Of a DNA stretch of 64,000 nucleotides, positions 8,416 through 17,074 are shown in pieces. The notes beneath the pieces were generated by a model, which was not told the DNA's origin, ran no database searches, and saw only the letters and a program-made list of their open reading frames with translations. Within the stretch, counting starts at the first letter, position 1. Each line of letters starts with the position of its first letter. The DNA lies in the NCBI RefSeq assembly GCF_001550095.1, contig NZ_LRUC01000006.1, positions 222,316 to 286,315 of the forward strand. The letters run 5' to 3'. This DNA comes from Celeribacter ethanolicus. Its GTDB lineage: Bacteria; Pseudomonadota; Alphaproteobacteria; Rhodobacterales; Rhodobacteraceae. Both the position numbers and the translations under genes were made by a program.

Positions 8416-9788
8416 GCGGCGTCTCCTTTGGTTGCGGACAGGTTGCCAGCCTCAAGCCAGGGCTCGAGCCATTGGGTGTGGAAGGCGCCTTTGCGCACCT
8501 CCGGGTCGGCGGCCAGGGCCATATGCAGCGGCGCGGTGGTTTTCGTGCCGCCGATCTCCATGCTTTCGAGCGCCTCCACCAGCTTGTCGATGGCGGCCTC
8601 GCGGGTCTCGGCGTGAACGATGACTTTGCCCAAAAGCGAGTCATAGAAGGGCGGGATTTGATAGCCCTCGGAGAGGAAGTGATCAAAGCGCACGCCATCG
8701 CCGGTGGGTTCCTTGAGCGTGGAGACGACACCGGGCCAGGGCATGAAGTTCAGGAACGGGTCCTCGGCGCAGAGGCGCACTTCGATGGCATGGCCGGTCT
8801 TTTTGATCTCATCTTGCGTCATCGACAGCTTTGCACCGCCGCAAACCTTGATCATCTCGGCCACGAGATCGACGCCGGTGACCATTTCGGTCACGGGATG
8901 TTCGACCTGAATGCGGGTGTTCATCTCGATGAAATAGAACTCATTCGCTGCTTCGTCGTAGAGATACTCAAGCGTGCCCGCGCCGCGATAGTTCACGGCT
9001 TTGGCCAGCGCCACTGCAGAGGCGCAGAGGCTCTCGCGAGTCTCGTCGTCGAGGCACATGGCCCCGGCTTCTTCCCAGACCTTTTGGCGGCGGCGTTGCA
9101 GCGAGCATTCGCGCTCATAGCAATGCACGGCCGTCTCGCCATCACCCAGGATTTGCACCTCGATATGGCGGGGCGAGAGGATTGCGCGTTCGATATAGAG
9201 GCCGCCGTCACCAAAGGCGGCTTCGGCTTCGGCCTTGGCTTGCGGGGCAAGTGTTTTCAGCTCGGCTTCGTCTTTCGCGATGCGGATGCCGCGGCCACCG
9301 CCCCCGGCGGCGGCCTTGATCATCACCGGATAGCCGATCTTTTCGGCCACGCTCACCGCCTCAGAGACATCAATGCGCCCGTCGGAGCCGGGGACGACCG
9401 GCACGCCTGCGGCCTCGGCGGCCTGACGGGCAGCAACTTTGTCGCCCATGCGCTCGATCGTGTCGGCGGAGGGTCCGACGAAAATCAGACCGGCCTCTTC
9501 CACGGCGCGGGCGAAGGCGGGGCTTTCGGACAAAAAGCCGTAGCCCGGATGGATCGCGTCCGCTTTGGTGGCTTTCGCGGCCTCCAGAATGGCGGGGATG
9601 TTAAGATAGCTGTCTTTCGAGGGCGCGGGGCCAACACAGACGGCCTCATCGGCAAGCTTGACGGCCAACATCTCTGTGTCCGCTTCGGAATGCGCCTGAA
9701 TCGTGTGGATGCCGAGGGCTTTCGCGGCTTTCACCACGCGCACGGCGATCTCCCCACGGTTGGCGATGAACAGTCTTTCAATCGCCAT
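8412..9788 (-). CDS. accC: Biotin carboxylase (AccC-type)
   Basis: ATP-grasp enzyme that carboxylates biotin on a carrier protein using bicarbonate and ATP. In 458 residues it shows the family start MAIERLFIANRGEIAVRV, the glycine-rich ATP loop GGGGRGIR (about 170), ECSLQRRRQKV, and FYFIEMNTRIQVEHPVTE (about 280-295). The ATG at 9788 has GGAG 10 bases upstream and lies one base after the accB stop; a TTG at 9797 is less likely. It is probably not the housekeeping acetyl-CoA carboxylase subunit. It sits inside the pxp operon next to a short carrier protein, so it may serve the PxpB/PxpC carboxyltransferase-like complex. Confidence 0.9.
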   Translation of the reverse strand: MAIERLFIANRGEIAVRVVKAAKALGIHTIQAHSEADTEMLAVKLADEAVCVGPAPSKDSYLNIPAILEAAKATKADAIHPGYGFLSESPAFARAVEEAGLIFVGPSADTIERMGDKVAARQAAEAAGVPVVPGSDGRIDVSEAVSVAEKIGYPVMIKAAAGGGGRGIRIAKDEAELKTLAPQAKAEAEAAFGDGGLYIERAILSPRHIEVQILGDGETAVHCYERECSLQRRRQKVWEEAGAMCLDDETRESLCASAVALAKAVNYRGAGTLEYLYDEAANEFYFIEMNTRIQVEHPVTEMVTGVDLVAEMIKVCGGAKLSMTQDEIKKTGHAIEVRLCAEDPFLNFMPWPGVVSTLKEPTGDGVRFDHFLSEGYQIPPFYDSLLGKVIVHAETREAAIDKLVEALESMEIGGTKTTAPLHMALAADPEVRKGAFHTQWLEPWLEAGNLSATKGDAA

Positions 9789-9789
9789 G

Positions 9790-10023
9790 TCAGTCAAGCT
9801 CCGCCAAAACGGCGCCTGCGGTGACGGGGGTGGCGTCGTCGACGCTGTAGCCTTTGAAGGTGCCCGCGATGTCGGCGGTCACTGCGATGAAGGTTTTCAT
9901 CACTTCGATCAGGCCGATCTGATCGCCGATGGCCACCGCATCCCCCGGTGCCTTAAAGGGCGGCTCCTCGGGGGAGGGCTTGTGATAAAAGGTGCCGGGG
10001 AGGGGGGACTGGATGTCGCTCAT
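9790..10023 (-). CDS. accB: Short biotin carboxyl carrier protein
   Basis: A 77-residue biotinyl/lipoyl-attachment domain without the long N-terminal region of housekeeping AccB (about 150 residues). It carries the biotinylation motif IEVMKTF with the acceptor lysine at residue 43; the usual sequence is EAMKM, so the second motif residue is Val and the residue after Lys is Thr. SPLPGTFYHKPSPEEPPF near the start replaces the usual SPMVGTFY. It is placed directly before accC and after pxpA. The family is found repeatedly beside LamB/YcsF (PxpA) genes. It likely carries carboxyl-biotin between AccC and the PxpB/C subunits. Confidence 0.88.
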   Translation of the reverse strand: MSDIQSPLPGTFYHKPSPEEPPFKAPGDAVAIGDQIGLIEVMKTFIAVTADIAGTFKGYSVDDATPVTAGAVLAELD

Positions 10024-10052
10024 GATGTGGTTTCCCTGTTGTTTGGACCGGT

Positions 10053-10832
10053 TCAGGCGGTCTCGAGCACGGCGGAGGCCGGTGCGATGTTGATCCCGTT
10101 TCCGGTGAGAGCGGTGCGAATGGCGCGCCCGATCTCAACCGCGCCGGGGGTGTCGGAATGGAAACAGATGGACTCGAACGCGATGTCGATATCTTTGCCG
10201 GTGACGGTGGTCACCTTGCCTTCGACGCAGGCACGCAGACATTTCCGGGCGATCTCTTCGGGATCGGGCCGACCGACGCGGCGGGTGAAGACGATGGACC
10301 CGTCGTCGCCATAGTCGCGGTCGGCGTAGAATTCCCGGATCACCGGCTGGCCCAGACGTTTGGCGACCTCGTAGGTTTTCGAGGTCCCCATGCAAAAGAT
10401 CAAGAGATCGCCGCTGATCGCCGCCAGACTTTCGATCATGTGGCGCGACAGGTCTTCGTTGACGGCGGCCTCCATGTAGAGCGCGCCGTGAGGTTTGACG
10501 TGCTGGAGGCGAATGCCGTGACGGCGCCCGAATTCGCGCACCGCGCCGACCTGATAGATGATGTCATTGACCAGCTCTTCGGGGGTGGTCTTGATGTAGC
10601 GGCGGCCAAAGCCCTGAAGATCGCGGTAGCCGGGATGCGCGCCAAGGCCCACGCCGTAGGTCTGCGCCAGTTTGATCACCCGATCCATGGAGTTCGGATC
10701 GCCGGCATGAAACCCGGCCGCGATATTGGCCGAGGAGATCAGAGCCATCAGCTCTTCATCGGGGGCGTCGCTCAGAACCCAATGTCCGAAGCCCTCTCCC
10801 ATGTCGCAATTCAAATCGATGATCTTTCGCAT
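10053..10832 (-). CDS. pxpA: 5-oxoprolinase subunit PxpA (LamB/YcsF family)
   Basis: First gene of the operon. The 259-residue TIM-barrel-like protein shows the family motifs [12 protein letters not shown] (5-16), [13 protein letters not shown] (34-46), [12 protein letters not shown] and [11 protein letters not shown], matching LamB/YcsF. In E. coli, PxpA acts with PxpB and PxpC to open 5-oxoproline (pyroglutamate) to glutamate at the cost of ATP. The gene is divergent from a LysR regulator over a 321-base AT-rich gap, which probably contains the operon promoter and regulator sites. The function of the PxpA barrel in an operon with its own biotin carboxylase may differ from that of the E. coli enzyme. 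Confidence 0.9.
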   Translation of the reverse strand: MRKIIDLNCDMGEGFGHWVLSDAPDEELMALISSANIAAGFHAGDPNSMDRVIKLAQTYGVGLGAHPGYRDLQGFGRRYIKTTPEELVNDIIYQVGAVREFGRRHGIRLQHVKPHGALYMEAAVNEDLSRHMIESLAAISGDLLIFCMGTSKTYEVAKRLGQPVIREFYADRDYGDDGSIVFTRRVGRPDPEEIARKCLRACVEGKVTTVTGKDIDIAFESICFHSDTPGAVEIGRAIRTALTGNGINIAPASAVLETA

Positions 10833-11153
10833 GTTCGGTCCTTAATTTCTTTGGACCCATCCTCTGAAAAAAATCTTCCTGTTGTAAAATTCAAAATATT
10901 GTTTGTGCGTTATCGAAAAATCAAAATAAACTTTTTGGAAATGGATGATCTGAATATCGTCTATAACAGGTGTTTGTCGCATTTATGGGCGGTTTCTGAA
11001 CGAAATCGCCTTTGGGTAGTTTGATTTTCCAGATAATGCCTATCTTAAAAATCGAATTTTACGTTTCATCTGTGATGCGGCAGGATGTTTCGAAATAGCT
11101 CTCCGGAAGGCTTCGGAGAATCCGAACGGGACAGCGTGAACAGGACGGGCCTC
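10833..11153. promoter_or_regulatory. Divergent promoter region between pxpA and the LysR gene
   Basis: This 321-base gap is strikingly AT-rich compared with both flanks and holds no gene. It contains a 15-bp inverted repeat, AGATA-five bases-TATCT (11031-11045), about 110 bases upstream of the LysR start, plus several A/T tracts. A LysR-type regulator normally binds such a divergent gap, so control of the pxp operon from here is likely. The exact site is not decided. Confidence 0.55.
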
Positions 11154-12071
11154 ATGAACTTGCGTCAGCTCAAATACTTCATCGCCACAGCCGAGCTTGG
11201 TCAGGTCAGTCGTGCGGCCAGCGAACTCAGGATTTCGCAAAGCTCGATCACCACCGCCGTGCGCGAATTGGAGCAGGATCTCGATGTGATTCTCTTCGTG
11301 CGCACAGCCCATGGCATGGAGCTGACCCCGCCGGGGCGGGAGCTTTTGGGCGCGGCGCGCGAGATCATGGAAAAGGTCGAGATGGCGCGCAATGTGGTGC
11401 AGAGCCATTCGGAGATCGAGGGCACGATCAACATCGCCGCCACTTATACGGTGATCGGGTATTTCCTGCCCTACCATCTTGACCGGCTGAACCACCGCTT
11501 TCCAAAGCTCGACATCCGGCTCAGCGAGTTGAACCGGGAGAGCATTGAGGAGGGGCTGATCACCAACCGGTTCGACATGGCGGTGCTGCTGACCTCGAAC
11601 ACCGCCAATCCCGAGCTTGAAACCCAGACGCTTCTCCGGTCGCAACGGCGTCTCTGGGTGCCGCAGAACCATCCGTTGCAGCTCAAGGGGCTGGCGACAT
11701 TCGCGGAGATCGCGGAAGAGGATTACATCATGCTGACCGTCGACGAGGCCGCGCATACCTCGATGAAATACTGGGGGCCGACGGGGCTGTCGCCCAAGAT
11801 CAAGCTGCGGACCTCCTCCACCGAGGCTGTGCGCTCCATGGTTGCCAACGGGCAGGGGGTGACGATCCTCTCGGACATGGTGCACCGGCCCTGGTCGCTC
11901 GAGGGGCGGCGGATCGGCACGGTGACGACCGATCTGGAGATCCCGTCGATGGATGTCGGCCTCGCCTGGCACAAGGGGCAGGCGTGGAGCGAGGCGACGC
12001 GGGTGTTCTACGAGTATTTCACCGAAGTGTTCCTGGAACCGCAGATGGGTCATCAGGCACAGCGGGTCTGA
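11154..12071 (+). CDS. LysR-family transcriptional regulator
   Basis: A 305-residue regulator with the N-terminal winged helix MNLRQLKYFIATAELGQVSRAASELRISQ in two standard pieces (residues 1-18 and 19-60) and a type 2 periplasmic-binding-like effector domain (about 90-300). The ATG at 11154 gives the classic MNLRQLKYF start; an in-frame extension from 11085 has no family sequence. It is transcribed away from the pxp-accBC-ABC operon across a shared 321-base gap. By the usual logic of the family it is the probable regulator of that operon, responding to its substrate or an intermediate. Confidence 0.92.
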   Translation: MNLRQLKYFIATAELGQVSRAASELRISQSSITTAVRELEQDLDVILFVRTAHGMELTPPGRELLGAAREIMEKVEMARNVVQSHSEIEGTINIAATYTVIGYFLPYHLDRLNHRFPKLDIRLSELNRESIEEGLITNRFDMAVLLTSNTANPELETQTLLRSQRRLWVPQNHPLQLKGLATFAEIAEEDYIMLTVDEAAHTSMKYWGPTGLSPKIKLRTSSTEAVRSMVANGQGVTILSDMVHRPWSLEGRRIGTVTTDLEIPSMDVGLAWHKGQAWSEATRVFYEYFTEVFLEPQMGHQAQRV

Positions 12072-12089
12072 TGCGCGGGCCTGCCCCCT

Positions 12090-12602
12090 TCAGAGGTAGC
12101 TCGTCGGAATTGCCGTGGTGAATTTCAACTCTTCCATCGAGATCATCGAATTGACCTGGCTGAATTCGAGCTTCTGGATCATCTGTTTGTAAACCGCATC
12201 GTAGGAGGCCATGTCCGGCACCACGACCTTGAGGATGTAATCCACTGTGCCAGTGAGGCGATAGGCCTCCATCACCTCGGGGATCTCGTCGATCAGTTCA
12301 CGAAACCTGTTGAGCCAGTCGATCTCATGGTGCGAAGTGCTGACCCCGATGAACACTGTGAGGGGTACATTGGCGCGGGTCTGATCCACGAGGGCGACAC
12401 GTTTCTTGATCACCCCCGCCTCTTCCATCCGCTTGATCCGCCGCCAGCACGGGTTGGTCGACAGGCCCACCGCCTCGGAAATCGCCTGAATCGGCGTGTC
12501 GCTGTCCTCTTGCAAAAGTGTGAGGATTTGCTGGTCGATCTCATCGAAGGTCATGCTTTCGATCGGCTTCGATCCGGTTTTGCGGGGGCGGGTCTCTGTC
12601 AT
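12090..12602 (-). CDS. Lrp/AsnC-family transcriptional regulator
   Basis: A 170-residue feast/famine regulator: a helix-turn-helix (about residues 20-65, DEIDQQILTLLQEDSDTPIQ, LSTNPCWRRIKRMEEAGVI) and a C-terminal RAM/ligand-binding domain (about 85-160, TGTVDYILKVVVPD). Its ATG overlaps the stop of the VOC gene by 4 bases, so it is the last gene of a minus-strand SDR-VOC-Lrp cluster. Members often regulate amino acid uptake or degradation. The divergent 14393-24184 operon next door, encoding an oligopeptide-type importer and amino-acid-like catabolism, is a plausible target. Confidence 0.92.
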   Translation of the reverse strand: MTETRPRKTGSKPIESMTFDEIDQQILTLLQEDSDTPIQAISEAVGLSTNPCWRRIKRMEEAGVIKKRVALVDQTRANVPLTVFIGVSTSHHEIDWLNRFRELIDEIPEVMEAYRLTGTVDYILKVVVPDMASYDAVYKQMIQKLEFSQVNSMISMEELKFTTAIPTSYL

Positions 12603-13459
12603 GCGGGAACAAACTCCAAAATTACACCTGCTGAAAATTCGGGACCAACGGCGAGGCCGTCGGTGGTCTCACACATGGCCACATTCGCATCCGTAAGGCA
12701 ATGCTTTGCGGCGTCCATGTCGCGGACCTTTAGGCGCAGCGCCGTGAAGGCGCCTTTCGCGGTGCCGGTCAGGTCGAGGCCGGGATAGAGCGCGGCCATG
12801 CGCGCCGCCGTGGCGAGGATCAGGGGGGCAGAGTTCGGGCCGGTTTCAATCACCGTCAGCCCGTCTTCGGTATGTACAGTGCCCTTGGCCCATAGGCGCG
12901 CAAAGCCTAGGGCGTCTTCTTCGGGTGTCTCGGAGATCGCAAGGATCGCGTCAATACCGCAAACGGTATTGGGGTGCTCCAGAAGCTCGGGAATCCAAAC
13001 CGTTTCGCGGGTTTTGTGCTGGCACATGAAGACCATGCCAAATGGGGTCTCCTCGGGGGTAAAGTTGACGGTGGAAAAGGCGGCGATGCCTTCGCAACCA
13101 TCGGGCAGCGGCACCGGGCGCGAGAAACTTCCGAGCCCCTGCGTGGTGATGCCCAGATCGCCAAGCGCTTTTGCGGCGGCTTCGGCGTCGTCGATCCGGC
13201 AGGCGATGGCATGAAGCCCCTGTCCCATGGTGGCCAAAGTCTCCCGGCGCGAGGCGTTCAGCTCGGTCGGCGTCAGAATGCCCAAGAGTTCGAAATAGTC
13301 GTCCGGGAACATGATCGTGTAATTCGCCGTGCCCTTGGCGGCGGAATGGGTGCCGCGCGGCGACAGGGTGAAGCCAAGCGCCTGATACTGCGCGGCGGCG
13401 CTGTCGAGATCGTCAACGAGGGCAAAGCAATGGTCGATGCCTTTGATGGGATGGGTCAT
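12599..13459 (-). CDS. VOC-superfamily (glyoxalase-like) protein
   Basis: A 286-residue protein with two vicinal-oxygen-chelate modules. The N-terminal one starts IKGIDHCFALVDDLDSAAAQ with the metal-site candidate His10, YFELLGIL follows, and a second His lies in GLHAIACRIDD (about 82). It resembles the Glyoxalase_3/PhnB-like set whose substrates are mostly unknown. Neighbours are an SDR upstream and an Lrp regulator with which it overlaps. The group may modify an intermediate of the adjacent amino acid/amide catabolic operon, but no specific reaction can be stated. Confidence 0.8.
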   Translation of the reverse strand: MTHPIKGIDHCFALVDDLDSAAAQYQALGFTLSPRGTHSAAKGTANYTIMFPDDYFELLGILTPTELNASRRETLATMGQGLHAIACRIDDAEAAAKALGDLGITTQGLGSFSRPVPLPDGCEGIAAFSTVNFTPEETPFGMVFMCQHKTRETVWIPELLEHPNTVCGIDAILAISETPEEDALGFARLWAKGTVHTEDGLTVIETGPNSAPLILATAARMAALYPGLDLTGTAKGAFTALRLKVRDMDAAKHCLTDANVAMCETTDGLAVGPEFSAGVILEFVPA

Positions 13460-13483
13460 GTGCGTGTCCCTTTATATATGCGT

Positions 13484-14194
13484 TTAGGTGCGAACGGGGC
13501 TCAGAACGATTTCCGGCAGGCAGATGCCGGGCTGCATTTCGGCGACGAAGAGCGCGGTTTTCGCCATATCCTCCGGTTGGATCATCGCGGCCATTTGTGC
13601 GGCATCGAAGCCGGGGCGTTTCGCCAAAAGCGGCGTCGCCACCTCGGCGGGGCAAAGGGCGGTGGAGCGGATGCCGTTCTTGCCCTCCTCGTCATTGAGG
13701 CTGAGCGAGAGATCGGATAGCGCATGTTTCGAGGCGCCATAGACCACGCCGCTGACCGGTGAATGAAACCGCCCGGCCCAGCTCGACGTATGGATCATCA
13801 CGCCGTCTTTCTGGGCGCGCATGATCGGCAGGCAGGCGGCGATCACATTGAGCGCACCGGTGATGTTCACGTCGATCACCCGATCCCAGCTCTCCCAATC
13901 GAGATCGGCCCAACTGCGTTTCGGGATGTTCAGCCCGGCATTGTTGCACAGCACATGCAGCCCGCCCGACCAGTCCGCGATCTTTTGTGCGGCCTCGACC
14001 ATGCCTGCGCGGTCGGTGATGTCACCGGGCAGGACCAGAGCAGCCTCGGGATCGGGCAGGGCGGCGGCTACGGCCTCAAGGCTGTCACGCCCTCGTGCAG
14101 TCAGCGCCACGCGATACCCGGCCTCCGCAAACCCCCGTACCATGGCGGCGCCGATGCCGGACCCCGCGCCGGTGATCCATGCGGTTTTCAACAT
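13484..14194 (-). CDS. Short-chain dehydrogenase/reductase
   Basis: A 236-residue classical SDR. The NAD(P) loop is TGAGSGIGAAM (about 8-18), LCNNAGLN is the NNAG structural motif (about 83-90), and the catalytic Ser-Tyr-Lys is seen in SSWAGRF and YGASKHAL (Y and K four apart, about 148-152). It oxidises or reduces a hydroxyl/keto group of an unknown substrate. It is first in the minus-strand cluster and divergent from the peptide-type ABC operon across a 198-base AT-rich gap, suggesting co-regulation with it. Confidence 0.88.
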   Translation of the reverse strand: MLKTAWITGAGSGIGAAMVRGFAEAGYRVALTARGRDSLEAVAAALPDPEAALVLPGDITDRAGMVEAAQKIADWSGGLHVLCNNAGLNIPKRSWADLDWESWDRVIDVNITGALNVIAACLPIMRAQKDGVMIHTSSWAGRFHSPVSGVVYGASKHALSDLSLSLNDEEGKNGIRSTALCPAEVATPLLAKRPGFDAAQMAAMIQPEDMAKTALFVAEMQPGICLPEIVLSPVRT

Positions 14195-14277
14195 ATGTTC
14201 TTTCCCAGTGTTTCTAGATTTCCAGGAATTTTAGCACCAATATTTAATCATTGTGTAGAATTATTTTCCAATCTTAT

Positions 14278-14297
14278 ATCAAAAATTGGTTTTTGAT
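14278..14297. promoter_or_regulatory. AT-rich inverted repeat in the SDR/ABC divergent promoter region
   Basis: ATCAAAAA-TTGG-TTTTTGAT is a perfect 8-bp inverted repeat with a 4-base centre, about 95 bases upstream of the binding-protein start. AT-rich palindromes of this kind suit Lrp/AsnC proteins, and an Lrp gene lies in the adjoining cluster. Assigning the site to that regulator is inference. Confidence 0.4.
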
Positions 14298-14392
14298 GTT
14301 GACGTATGCGGCAAGCTTCCGTCAGGTGAGGGGGCAAGACGACCGCAGAGGCCCGTAAACGGGCGATCAACCGACCGGGAGAACCAGACAAG

Positions 14393-16006
14393 ATGACTTT
14401 CACGATGAAACAGGCGGGCACGATGAAGCAGGCGGGGCTGGCGCTCGCCATGACCGGGGCCCTGAGTTCCGTGGCCTTTGCGGCCCATGCGGAGGAAGAG
14501 GTCCAGAAGGGCGGCACCGCCGTCATCCACATGATTTCCGAACAGCGCATCCTCAATCCGGGTCTGCGCGCCTCCACCGGGGTCTATAATATCACCGGCA
14601 AGATCATGGAGCCGCTGATCGACAAGAGCTATGAGGGCTATGAGCCGGTGCTGGCAACCGAATGGTCCGGCTCCGACGACGGCCTGACGATCACGCTCAA
14701 ATTGCGGGAAGGGGTGAGATGGCACGATGGCGTGGATTTCACCTGTGACGACGTGGCGTTTTCGGCGATGGAGCTTTGGAAAAAGCTGCTGAACTACTCC
14801 TCCGCGCTTCAGGCCAACCTTGAAAGCGTCGATTGCCCGGACCCGCACACGGCGGTGTTCAACTATTCGAAACCGATGCCGCTCGAACTCTTCGTCGCCG
14901 CCATGCCCGATCTGGGTCACCCGGTGCCGAAACATCTGTTTGAGGGCACGGATATTCTCAAGAACGAGTATAACACCGCGCCTGTCGGCACCGGCCCGTT
15001 CAAATTTGTCGAATACGAGCGCGGTCAATATGTGATGGCCGAAAAGAACGAGGACTATTGGCGCGAGGGCTATCCCTATCTCGACCGCATCGTCTGGCGT
15101 TTCATCAAGGACAAGTCCGCCGCAGCCGCCGCCTTGGAGGCGGGTGAGGTGCAGGAATCCGGTTTCATCGGCGTCTCCATGGCCGATGTCGAACGGTTCA
15201 GCCAGGATGACCGGTTCGAGGTCGGCACTATGGGCTATGAAAACAACGTCGCCCACTCGACCGTCGAGTTCAACCATCGCAACCCGATCCTCGCTGACCG
15301 GAAAGTGCGTCAGGCGATGTATCACGGGCTCGACATCGACTATGCGATCAAGACCATCATGCATGGCTATGCGAAACCGGGGCGCGGCCCGATCCCCAGC
15401 GCCGGTGGCATCAACTACACCGACGATGTGCCGATCTATGACTATGACCCGGAACTGGCCAAGCAGATGCTCGACGAGGCGGGGTATCCGGTTCTGGAAG
15501 ACGGCTATCGCTTCCACCTGCGCCACCGTCCGGCGCCCTGGGGTGAGTATACCCAGCTCTGGGCCGAATATTATGCGCAGGCGATGAAAGAGATCGGCAT
15601 CGACGTCGAGATTCTGACCAACGACGCGCCGGGCTTCTTGAACGGTGTCTATCGCGACCACGATTTCGACACGGCGAACGGCTGGCACCAGTTCCGCTCC
15701 GACCCGGCCGTCTCCACCATGGTGTGGCTGCGCTCCGGTCAGCCGGAAGGCACGCCCTGGACCAACCAGTTCGGCTGGAAGGATGAGGAGATGGACGCGA
15801 TGATCGACGCCGCCGCCTCCGAGCTTGATGTCGAGAAACGCGCCGCGATGTATCACGAGATTCAGGCCAGAGAAATGGAAGAACTGCCGGTGATCTTCGC
15901 AATCGAACACCCGTTCATCTCGGTCACCTCCAAAAAGCTCCACAACCACCACAATACGCCGCGGTGGAACTCGTCGAGCTGGTACGATCTCTGGCTCGAA
16001 CAGTGA
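14393..16006 (+). CDS. Oligopeptide-type ABC transporter substrate-binding protein (SBP family 5)
   Basis: A periplasmic solute receptor of 537 residues with an N-terminal signal peptide ending near AAHAEE (about residue 34). The family 5 core is seen in LATEWSGSDDGLTITLKLREG, VRWHDGVDFTCDDV and APVGTGPFKFVEYERGQY. The start contains a repeated MKQAG (residues 5-9 and 11-15), leaving three possible ATGs; the first is preceded by GGGAGAACCAGACAAG and is kept. It heads an operon with two permeases and a fused ATPase. The ligand is not predictable; the downstream enzymes point to a small amide, peptide or sulfur-containing amino acid derivative. Confidence 0.9.
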   Translation: MTFTMKQAGTMKQAGLALAMTGALSSVAFAAHAEEEVQKGGTAVIHMISEQRILNPGLRASTGVYNITGKIMEPLIDKSYEGYEPVLATEWSGSDDGLTITLKLREGVRWHDGVDFTCDDVAFSAMELWKKLLNYSSALQANLESVDCPDPHTAVFNYSKPMPLELFVAAMPDLGHPVPKHLFEGTDILKNEYNTAPVGTGPFKFVEYERGQYVMAEKNEDYWREGYPYLDRIVWRFIKDKSAAAAALEAGEVQESGFIGVSMADVERFSQDDRFEVGTMGYENNVAHSTVEFNHRNPILADRKVRQAMYHGLDIDYAIKTIMHGYAKPGRGPIPSAGGINYTDDVPIYDYDPELAKQMLDEAGYPVLEDGYRFHLRHRPAPWGEYTQLWAEYYAQAMKEIGIDVEILTNDAPGFLNGVYRDHDFDTANGWHQFRSDPAVSTMVWLRSGQPEGTPWTNQFGWKDEEMDAMIDAAASELDVEKRAAMYHEIQAREMEELPVIFAIEHPFISVTSKKLHNHHNTPRWNSSSWYDLWLEQ

Positions 16007-16016
16007 TCTGACGCCG

Positions 16017-16049
16017 GCGGGCGCGTCGTCCCTGCGCGCCCGCTCTTTT
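16017..16049 (+). terminator. Terminator-like attenuator after the binding-protein gene
   Basis: GCGGGCGCG (16017-16025) pairs perfectly with CGCGCCCGC (16035-16043) over a 9-base loop and is followed by TCTTTT. It lies 10 bases past the binding-protein stop and 36 bases before the first permease start. Partial termination here would give more binding protein than membrane components. Confidence 0.65.
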
Positions 16050-16084
16050 GACATTTGCCCATGATCCCGAAGGATCCAAAGACA

Positions 16085-17074
16085 ATGACACTGCACATGC
16101 CCCCGATCCTGACCTACGCGCTGAGGCGTCTGGTTCAGGCCATTCCCGTGGTCATCCTGATCATGATCGGCACATTTCTTTTGCTCAAACTGGCCCCCGG
16201 CGACACGGTCGATGCGCTTGTCGGCGACATGGGCGGCGCGGATGCCGCCTTCATCGCGCGGCTTCGGGCCGAATACGGTCTCGACCAACCCATTTGGGTG
16301 CAGCTCTGGCGCTATATGGTCAAACTGGCGAGCTTCGATTTCGGCTGGTCCTTTGTCTATGAGCAACCCGTCGCGACCGTTTTGATGGACCGGGTCGGCA
16401 CCACGCTGATGCTGATGGCCGCCTCTTTGAGTATCGCCTTTACCGCGGGGATCGTTTTGGGCGCCATTGCCGCACGCCGCGCCTATTCCGCGACCGACAA
16501 CCTGATTTCCATCCTCGGCCTCGTGTTCTACGCCACACCGTCGTTCTTCCTGTCGCTGATGCTGATGCTGGTCTTCTCCGTGAAACTCGGCTGGCTGCCC
16601 GTCGGCGGGATCAAGACCATCGCCGCCTTCTACACCGGCTGGGATCACGTCTGGGATGTGGTGCGCCACCTGATCATGCCGACCACCGCTTTGTCTCTGA
16701 TCTATCTGGCGTTTTATCTGCGCCTGATGCGGGCCTCCGTGATGGAAGTTGCCGATCTCGATTACGTCCGCACCGCCCGCGCCAAGGGCGCCCGCGAAGG
16801 CCGTCTCATGACCCACCACATCATGCGCAACGCACTCCTGCCGGTGGTCACGCTTTTGGGGCTGCAATTCTCCACCGTTCTGGGCGGTTCCATCGTGGTT
16901 GAAACCATCTTCACCCTGCCGGGACTTGGGCAGCTCGCCTACCAGTCCGTCGTCCAGCGCGACATGAACACTTTGATGGGCATCATTTTTCTCTGTGCCA
17001 TCATCGTGGTCGTCGTCAATTTCCTCACCGACCTGCTCTACGCACGTCTCGACAGCCGGATCGAACTCGCATGA
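16085..17074 (+). CDS. ABC transporter permease, DppB type
   Basis: A 329-residue inner-membrane channel subunit of the peptide/nickel family. The N-terminal YALRRLVQAIPVVILIMIG, the periplasmic loop, then five more hydrophobic segments and the EAA-type cytoplasmic loop DYVRTARAKGAREGRLMTHH (about residues 228-247) are as in DppB/OppB. The ATG at 16085 has GAAGGA upstream; a TTG at 16055 would add ten unconserved residues. It is followed by the second permease with a 4-base ATGA overlap. Confidence 0.92.
   Translation: MTLHMPPILTYALRRLVQAIPVVILIMIGTFLLLKLAPGDTVDALVGDMGGADAAFIARLRAEYGLDQPIWVQLWRYMVKLASFDFGWSFVYEQPVATVLMDRVGTTLMLMAASLSIAFTAGIVLGAIAARRAYSATDNLISILGLVFYATPSFFLSLMLMLVFSVKLGWLPVGGIKTIAAFYTGWDHVWDVVRHLIMPTTALSLIYLAFYLRLMRASVMEVADLDYVRTARAKGAREGRLMTHHIMRNALLPVVTLLGLQFSTVLGGSIVVETIFTLPGLGQLAYQSVVQRDMNTLMGIIFLCAIIVVVVNFLTDLLYARLDSRIELA

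Noticed and set aside
14279..16867. 862-codon open frame on the minus strand opposite the binding protein and permease
   Set aside because: It is Arg/His/Gly-rich shadow sequence of high-GC genes. The plus strand carries unmistakable SBP family 5 and DppB proteins.
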